From JACQMJ01 sp964373495 (lineage in GTDB: Bacteria; Patescibacteriota; Minisyncoccia; Sungbacterales; SURF-37), in contig CAYJUW010000031.1 of NCBI GenBank assembly GCA_964373495.1, positions 1 through 8,528 of the forward strand: DNA of 8,528 nt. The letters run 5' to 3'. Both the position numbers and the translations under genes were made by a program. Of this stretch, positions 1 through 3,570 are shown piece by piece (the first letter of the stretch is position 1; the number at the start of each line of letters is the position of its first letter). The notes beneath the pieces are model-generated. The model saw only the letters and a list, made by a program, of their open reading frames with translations. It had not been told where the DNA came from and did no database searches.

Positions 1-64
1 GGTAGAGCCGGGCCAGGGCCGAAACCCCGATCCCGCCGATGCCGATGCAGTGGATGTGTTCCAT
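1..64 (-). CDS. murC: UDP-N-acetylmuramate--L-alanine ligase, N-terminal fragment
   Basis: Only the first 21 codons are in the window; the gene runs off the left edge. They read MEHIHCIGIGGIGVSALARL followed by Y. This is the N-terminal nucleotide-binding strand and glycine loop of the MurC family (pattern H-x-I-G-I-G-G-I-G-x-S-x-L-A). MurC adds L-alanine to UDP-MurNAc in the cytoplasm, the first step of peptidoglycan stem-peptide synthesis. The ATG at 64 is the only usable start because an in-frame TAG lies four codons upstream. No SD precedes it. A weak promoter-like pair (TTGCCA at 100-95, CATAGT at 78-73) would put transcription start almost on the ATG, so a leaderless message is possible but unproven. 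MurD-type ligases share a similar loop, but the MEHIHCIGIGGIG pattern fits MurC best. Confidence 0.8.
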   Translation of the reverse strand, partial: MEHIHCIGIGGIGVSALARLY

Positions 65-241
65 GCAGACATACTATGGCCACAGCTAATGAAGTGGCAA
101 GAAAAAAGCCAACTCAACTTATTACTGGTGGGTTTGGCGGTAGCGCCCATTTCTGTCCCGACAGCTCCAGCCAATCTTACCCGCCAGATCTCACCTCGTC
201 GCGGCTTCTGCATCTCTGTGCGGTCGCTGTCTCCGACTAGG

Positions 242-269
242 AAAAGCCGACAGATTTACACCTGTCGGC
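242..269 (-). terminator. Intrinsic terminator of the 77-residue gene
   Basis: On the minus strand the perfect 8-bp stem GCCGACAG/CTGTCGGC (269-262 with 253-246) encloses an 8-base loop and is followed at once by TTTT. It lies 23 bases after the stop codon of the minus-strand gene ending at 292. It would also separate that gene from murC further downstream. The T run is short, so efficiency is uncertain. Confidence 0.7.
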
Positions 270-291
270 AGTGACCAGCAACGGCTCTCTG

Positions 292-525
292 TCAGCTTGG
301 CTCGTTCTCGCGTTCCATCTCGTCGAGATCCGCCTGCCACGCGGACCACAACACGTAGGCTTCTTCCTGCGCTGCACGGAACGCAAGTCCTAGGCTGTGT
401 CGCATGTCCCTGTACCGGCGAGCCGAAGCCCGTCGCTCCTCGTCGAACTCGGACCACGGCGATTCTGGAGTTGACCTCTGGTTAAACTCTTGGCCGCCGT
501 CGGTATCTTCATTGCAATCGCTCAT
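292..525 (-). CDS. Small acidic protein of unknown function (77 aa)
   Basis: I do not recognise the family. The protein is hydrophilic and rich in Glu, Asp and Arg. It has an acidic N-terminus (SDCNEDTDGG), then a likely amphipathic helical stretch from about residue 28 to 72 with Trp and Tyr residues, and a single cysteine (C4). There is no signal peptide or membrane segment. The frame is supported by its surroundings: AGGAGG seven bases before the ATG, a TTGACA/TACAAT promoter with 17-bp spacing, and a hairpin terminator 23 bases past the stop. It is a single-gene unit, divergent from the gene starting at 609. The strong SD contrasts with most other genes here, which have none, and may point to separate acquisition. 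The overlapping frame at 191-457 has no such signals. Confidence 0.7.
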   Translation of the reverse strand: MSDCNEDTDGGQEFNQRSTPESPWSEFDEERRASARRYRDMRHSLGLAFRAAQEEAYVLWSAWQADLDEMERENEPS

Positions 526-532
526 GCCAGAT

Positions 533-538
533 CCTCCT
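533..538 (-). promoter_or_regulatory. Strong Shine-Dalgarno fixing the start at 525
   Basis: AGGAGG lies 7 bases before the ATG at 525 on the minus strand. This is near-ideal spacing and one of only two strong SDs in the window. Confidence 0.8.
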
Positions 539-542
539 CGCC

Positions 543-558
543 TGTAAGCGTGTAAGCG
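543..558. repeat. Tandem 8-bp direct repeat in the 77-aa gene leader
   Basis: TGTAAGCG occurs twice in perfect tandem (543-550 and 551-558). It sits between the inferred transcription start (about 574) and the SD of the minus-strand gene, so it could be an operator or a leader element. Its unit is 8 bp, unlike the 7-bp arrays elsewhere in the window. Confidence 0.6.
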
Positions 559-580
559 TTGTTGGAACGTTGCTGGGGCG

Positions 581-609
581 ATTGTAATGGTTTACGATCT
601 ACTTGTCAA
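581..609 (-). promoter_or_regulatory. Sigma-70-type promoter of the 77-aa gene
   Basis: On the minus strand, a perfect TTGACA -35 box (609-604) is followed by a 17-bp spacer and TACAAT as -10 box (586-581, 5 of 6 consensus). Transcription would start near 574, leaving a leader of about 49 bases. The -35 box overlaps the start codon of the plus-strand gene at 609, so occupancy here could interfere with the divergent gene. Confidence 0.75.
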
Positions 610-941
610 TGAAATTCGAACGCGATACACACCTCCACTCCCGCGAGCATGTGCTGGCTGATGACCTTTCGCGCCTGATGCTCGAGCCCAAGCGCTTTAG
701 CGCCTACCTCGGTATTGCTAAAATGTATTATGAATCCGACCTCCGCGCGCTGGCCAAGCGCGTGGCGGTCAAGCCAGACCTTGATCCCCAAAACCGCGGG
801 AAGTATTTTTTCGGGGCGCTGAAAGGTTTGCCCAAGCGCGCCGATTGGCTGCGCAGGGTGCGGAGGCGGCGGCTGGCAAAGACGCGCCGGAAGAAGAAAA
901 AGCGAAATGGCCACATTGCCAATCGTAAAACTTCCCCATAG
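609..941 (+). CDS. Short basic conserved hypothetical protein upstream of def (110 aa)
   Basis: The body (about residues 8-75) carries a pattern I associate with a small conserved protein of Patescibacteria: an HLHSREHVLADDLSRLMLEP-type N-terminus, then FSAYLGIAKMYYESDLRALAKRV, then NRGKYFFGALKG. No biochemical role is known to me. The C-terminus (about 83-105) is a strongly basic tail, RRVRRRRLAKTRRKKKKR, that may bind nucleic acid. There is no signal peptide. I chose the ATG at 609; a TTG two codons upstream (603) is also open. No SD is visible, and the start lies inside the -35 box of the divergent promoter. Its 3' end overlaps def by 35 bases, which suggests translational coupling with def. 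Confidence 0.75.
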   Translation: MKFERDTHLHSREHVLADDLSRLMLEPKRFSAYLGIAKMYYESDLRALAKRVAVKPDLDPQNRGKYFFGALKGLPKRADWLRRVRRRRLAKTRRKKKKRNGHIANRKTSP

Positions 942-1479
942 CGTTCTCCGCAACGTTGCCGCTGAAGTGCCGCTGGCGGAGATTCCGGGCGCGCGCATCC
1001 AGCGGCTGATTTCCGATATGCAGGAGACGCTGGCAGCATCAACCGACGGCGTGGGTCTGGCCGCGCCGCAAGTTAACGTGCCGCTTCGCCTATTTGTCGT
1101 TTCATCGGAGGCGGCACGTATCGATGCCAATGCCCGTGGTGAGCCAGGTCGAACCATACGAATTGATGCGAATGATGCAAATGTAAAGAAAGAGTGGCAG
1201 TACTTTGTATTTATCAATCCGGTGCTGAAGAAGCGCTCACGCGCGAAGGCCGCAATGGCCGAGGGATGTCTATCGGTTCCCGGCAAATTCGGCGAGGTGG
1301 CGCGGCCGGAGAAAGTGTTTTTGGCATGGCAGGATGAACGCGGTCGGAAGCATGCCGCCGGATTCACGAGATTCTTGGCCCGGGTCATCCAGCACGAGCT
1401 CGATCATCTGGAGGGGACGCTGATCGTTGATCGTGCCAAACGACTCAGCGCGGTTCCGGGCCATGGTCGTGAGCACTGA
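907..1479 (+). CDS. def: Peptide deformylase
   Basis: Removes the formyl group from the N-terminal methionine of new proteins in the cytoplasm, using a bound metal ion. All three family motifs are present: GVGLAAPQ (residues 48-55), EGCLS (119-123, with metal ligand C121) and QHELDHLEG (162-170, with ligands H163 and H167 and catalytic E164). At 190 aa it is slightly longer than the E. coli enzyme. The extra length lies mainly between motifs 1 and 2 (about residues 68-97), where RIDAN occurs twice. Part of that loop is encoded by a short tandem repeat. It starts within the upstream gene and is followed 27 bases after its stop by fmt, the partner enzyme that adds the formyl group. Only a weak purine-rich stretch precedes the ATG. 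Confidence 0.95.
   Translation: MATLPIVKLPHSVLRNVAAEVPLAEIPGARIQRLISDMQETLAASTDGVGLAAPQVNVPLRLFVVSSEAARIDANARGEPGRTIRIDANDANVKKEWQYFVFINPVLKKRSRAKAAMAEGCLSVPGKFGEVARPEKVFLAWQDERGRKHAAGFTRFLARVIQHELDHLEGTLIVDRAKRLSAVPGHGREH
1156..1183 (+). repeat. Short tandem repeat inside def
   Basis: Three diverged copies of an ATRCRAAT-type unit, 10, 9 and 9 bases long (starting 1156, 1166, 1175). The last two are ATGCGAATG and ATGCAAATG. They encode part of the loop between deformylase motifs 1 and 2. The unit is not 7 bases, so it may be separate from the heptamer arrays. Confidence 0.6.
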
Positions 1480-1485
1480 TACTTA

Positions 1486-1508
1486 AATACTGTACAGTAT
1501 TACAGTAT
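1486..1508. repeat. Palindrome and heptamer copies at the fmt start
   Basis: AATACTGTACAGTATT (1486-1501) is a perfect 16-bp palindrome made of the heptamer ACAGTAT and its inverted copy. One base later a third copy of ACAGTAT (1502-1508) supplies the first two bases of the fmt ATG. No SD is present between the def stop and this start. Confidence 0.75.
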
Positions 1509-2478
1509 GGCGCATGCGGGTAGTAATGGGGCATTCTTCGGGACCTTCTTCGGGGCCTCCGAATTTGCCGTGCCGATTTTGGAAAAACTTGCCGCTTCGC
1601 GCTACCGGCCATGGATGGTCGTGACCACGCCCGATGCCCCGGCCGGCCGCGGCCAGCAGCTGAAACCGCCGCCGGTCAAGGTGGCCGCGGAGCGCATGGG
1701 CATTCCCGCCATTCAGCCCCGAATACTTGCACCTGACAACTTGCACCTCGCACCGGATGGCGCGGATCTCTTCATCGTCGCCGCCTACGGAAAAATTCTG
1801 CCACCCGAACTGCTCGCCATTCCGAAACAAGGTTCCCTCAATGTCCACCCGTCGCTCCTGCCGCGCTGGCGGGGCGCCTCGCCCGTTCAGCACGCCATCC
1901 TCGCCGGCGATACCGAGACCGGCGTGACGATTATCCTGATGGATGCGCAGGTGGACCATGGGCCAGTTCTGCAAAGTTCAAAGTTCAAAGTTCAAAGTTC
2001 AAAGTTGACGACGCCAGAGCTGACTGCTCAGCTCGCCGATGTTGGCGCTCAGCTACTGCTTGAGACGATCCCGGCGTGGCTGGATAGCAAGATCACCCCG
2101 CGGCCGCAGGATGAAGGAGAAGCGACCTATGCGCCCCGCATCCGGAAGGAGGACGGCCGCATTGACTGGAATCAGCCGGCAGTCGAAGTCGAGCGGATGA
2201 CCCGGGCCTTCCAGCCCTGGCCGGGCGCGTATACCTTTTGGCACCGCAGCGAGAATCAGCTACGATTGGCGATAGAGGAAGCCCGTGTTGAGAATTTAGA
2301 ATCTAGAATTGAGAATCTAGAAGTCGGCACTGTGTTTAGCGGTAATGGAGGAATTGGTGTTCGGTGCGGAGAAGGCGCGCTTATCCTCCAACGCCTGAAG
2401 GCGGAAGGCGGCCGCGCTATGGACGGCATGGCGTTCCTTCGCGGCCACCCGGATATCATCGGTGCAACCCTCAGATGA
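1507..2478 (+). CDS. fmt: Methionyl-tRNA formyltransferase
   Basis: Transfers a formyl group from 10-formyl-tetrahydrofolate to initiator Met-tRNA in the cytoplasm; def later removes it. The N-terminal catalytic domain (about 9-190) has the SEFAVPIL strand, the PAGRGQQLKPPPVK loop and the catalytic triad N112, H114 (in NVHPSLLPRWRGASP) and D150 (in ILMDAQVD). The C-terminal tRNA-binding domain (about 208-320) includes KEDGRIDWNQPAVEVERMTRAFQPWPGA. Length (323 aa) is normal. The ATG at 1507 is the only in-frame start after the def stop, has no SD and lies in a repeat. The gene is unusually loaded with repeats: FFGT is tandemly duplicated near the N-terminus, and three heptamer arrays lie within the coding sequence (1725-1752, 1972-2006, 2288-2322) without breaking the frame. 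A further array follows the stop. Confidence 0.95.
   Translation: MAHAGSNGAFFGTFFGASEFAVPILEKLAASRYRPWMVVTTPDAPAGRGQQLKPPPVKVAAERMGIPAIQPRILAPDNLHLAPDGADLFIVAAYGKILPPELLAIPKQGSLNVHPSLLPRWRGASPVQHAILAGDTETGVTIILMDAQVDHGPVLQSSKFKVQSSKLTTPELTAQLADVGAQLLLETIPAWLDSKITPRPQDEGEATYAPRIRKEDGRIDWNQPAVEVERMTRAFQPWPGAYTFWHRSENQLRLAIEEARVENLESRIENLEVGTVFSGNGGIGVRCGEGALILQRLKAEGGRAMDGMAFLRGHPDIIGATLR
1534..1557 (+). repeat. 12-bp tandem duplication in fmt
   Basis: TTCTTCGGGACC is followed directly by TTCTTCGGGGCC, identical at 11 of 12 bases. It gives FFGT-FFGA where the family normally has a single FFGT or FMGT loop before the P/S-E-F motif. Confidence 0.75.
1725..1752 (+). repeat. Heptamer array A in fmt (4 units)
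   Basis: Four units in exact 7-base register: units 1 and 3 are ACTTGCA, unit 2 is CCTGACA and unit 4 is CCTCGCA. It can also be read as a 14-bp direct repeat (1725-1738 and 1739-1752). It encodes the LAPDNLH-LAPDG stretch (residues 74-85), between the QP motif and the ADLFIVAAYG strand. Confidence 0.65.
1972..2006 (+). repeat. Heptamer array B in fmt (5 identical units)
   Basis: Five perfect tandem copies of CAAAGTT. Because 7 is not a multiple of 3 the unit is read in all three frames in turn, giving the repeated peptide SSKFKVQ-SSKL (residues 157-167) just after the catalytic aspartate D150. The unit contains no stop in any forward frame. Perfect identity suggests it is recent or is being homogenised. 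Confidence 0.97.
2288..2322 (+). repeat. Heptamer array C in fmt (5 units)
   Basis: Five units of consensus TYKAGAA in exact register: units 1 and 4 are TTGAGAA, units 3 and 5 are TCTAGAA, unit 2 is TTTAGAA. They encode VENLESRIENLE (residues 261-272) in the C-terminal domain. The TTGAGAA form occurs exactly in the two units where TAG would otherwise be in frame. Confidence 0.95.
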
Positions 2479-2479
2479 G

Positions 2480-2514
2480 AATTCTAAATTCTAGTTTCTG
2501 AATTCTAGATTCTG
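2480..2514. repeat. Heptamer array D between fmt and the lamin-tail gene (5 units)
   Basis: Five units of consensus RWTTCTR in exact register: units 1, 2 and 4 are AATTCTA, unit 3 is GTTTCTG and unit 5 is GATTCTG. It begins one base after the fmt stop and ends four bases before the next ATG, filling the intergenic gap and leaving no room for an SD. Its complement resembles array C, so C and D are inverted copies about 160 bp apart. Confidence 0.95.
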
Positions 2515-2518
2515 ACGC

Positions 2519-3460
2519 ATGAATCCGCTGGCTATCCTCGCCCTGGTCATTGCCGTTGTCGTCGGCTTCTTTGCCATTTCCAGCGGCGGGCCGGGGCTCT
2601 TCGGCGGCAGCGGGCCGATCGCCACCGGCCCGTCAAGCCCGGAGATCCGGAACCCCCAGCCGCTCTCAACGAGTCCGGCGCCCGGATTTTTCGCATCGCC
2701 GCCTCCGGCGCCGCCGCCGTCAGGAGTGCCGCCACCAACGCCGGCCACCCCGGCCCTGCCGTCGGGCATATCGCCCTACCGCGGCAGAGTGGCCATCACG
2801 AGCGTGCAGCGCTTTGGCGAAGAGGCCGATCAGGAGTACGTTATTATTCGGTACCTGGGCCCCGGCGGTTTCTTCTCCCCGTCCGGTGAGCGCACACGCC
2901 AGGAGCTGCTTGTCGTCACCGGCTGGCGGATCGAGAGTTTACGTTCCTCCGGCATCATCCCCCGCGCCTTCAATATTCCCGAGATTGACGCCGCGGAGCA
3001 GGATATTCTCCTGCCGCCGGGCGGCGAGGTGATCATCGTCTCCGGCACGCCGAGCTACCAGCAAAACTTCCGCGAGAACGCCTGCGTGGGGTACTTCAAT
3101 CAGAGCCACGCCTTCAGGCCGGGGCTCTCCGGCTCCTGCGCCGATAGCCGCCAAGACCGCGCCGCACTCTTGAGGATGGGCTTCAATGGCGCCTGCATTG
3201 ACGCCATTCAATCCATTCCGGCCTGCCGCACGCCCTCCGGGCCGTTCACGGCGGCCGTGATCAAGAGCGAGTGCCTTGACTACTTGAACCAGAACTTCAG
3301 CTACGTCGGCTGCGTCAAGAACTCCCGCGATCAAAAGGATTTCCTGCGCGATACGTGGCGCGTCTTTCTGGGGCGTCCGGGTAAGCTCTTTGATCCCCGG
3401 CATGACCGCGTCACGCTCCGCGACGCCCACGGGCTGCTCGTGGATGAGTTTGAGTATTAG
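2519..3460 (+). CDS. Secreted or membrane-anchored protein with a lamin-tail-like domain
   Basis: The 313-aa protein has a hydrophobic N-terminal segment (about 4-20, ILALVIAVVVGFFAI) that would anchor or export it. A low-complexity Pro/Ser/Gly linker follows (about 21-83), then a globular domain (about 84-313). That domain resembles a lamin-tail domain: VTGWRIESL (133-141), the LLPPGGEVIIVSGTP strand (164-178) and the closing RVTLRDAHGLLVDEFEY (297-313). Six cysteines (C189, C207, C226, C236, C252, C265) in an inserted region fit three disulfides outside the cytoplasm. I recognise the layout from Patescibacteria, where such proteins are usually unnamed; a surface or envelope role is inference. 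The ATG at 2519 comes 4 bases after a heptamer array and has no SD. It is the last gene of the plus-strand group. Confidence 0.8.
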   Translation: MNPLAILALVIAVVVGFFAISSGGPGLFGGSGPIATGPSSPEIRNPQPLSTSPAPGFFASPPPAPPPSGVPPPTPATPALPSGISPYRGRVAITSVQRFGEEADQEYVIIRYLGPGGFFSPSGERTRQELLVVTGWRIESLRSSGIIPRAFNIPEIDAAEQDILLPPGGEVIIVSGTPSYQQNFRENACVGYFNQSHAFRPGLSGSCADSRQDRAALLRMGFNGACIDAIQSIPACRTPSGPFTAAVIKSECLDYLNQNFSYVGCVKNSRDQKDFLRDTWRVFLGRPGKLFDPRHDRVTLRDAHGLLVDEFEY

Positions 3461-3471
3461 CAATATGATGT

Positions 3472-3566
3472 CAAACTACAAATGCAATACCAATCTACAA
3501 ATTTCGAATCCGCGTGCGACGTATTCGCGATTCGCCGGATTGGCATAAAATTCGCGAATTGGCATC
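3472..3566. repeat. Degenerate repeat tract between convergent genes
   Basis: This is the whole gap between the lamin-tail gene and smc. The first part (3472-3511) has six loose units beginning CAAA, CAAT or CGAAT at spacings of 7, 6, 6, 7 and 7. The second part (3521-3566) has ATTCGCG-type units, two copies of ATTGGCAT (3539-3546 and 3558-3565) and the perfect 12-bp palindrome AATTCGCGAATT (3549-3560). It could act as a shared terminator, but no clear stem with a T run is present on either strand. Confidence 0.6.
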
Positions 3567-3570
3567 ACGT

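Noticed and set aside
65..241. tRNA or small RNA gene between murC and the terminator
   Set aside because: No cloverleaf arms or conserved T-loop, and no promoter-terminator pair; I see nothing supportable in this stretch.
50..274. Plus-strand 74-codon frame
   Set aside because: No SD or family resemblance. It runs over the murC start and the minus-strand terminator hairpin.
191..457. Minus-strand 88-codon frame overlapping the 77-aa gene
   Set aside because: Arg-rich shadow translation without SD; the 292-525 frame has the promoter, SD and terminator.
606..1388. Long minus-strand frame (260 codons) opposite the hypothetical gene and def
   Set aside because: Entirely opposite def, whose three motifs are intact, and the product resembles no family. 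It is a GC-rich antisense shadow.
1486..1501. LexA/SOS-box interpretation of the 16-bp palindrome
   Set aside because: CTGT and ACAG are directly adjacent rather than separated by 8 bases, and a third copy follows; it fits the repeat family better.
1972..2006. CRISPR array
   Set aside because: Units are 7 bases without spacers; no cas genes or 25-40 bp repeats are in the window.
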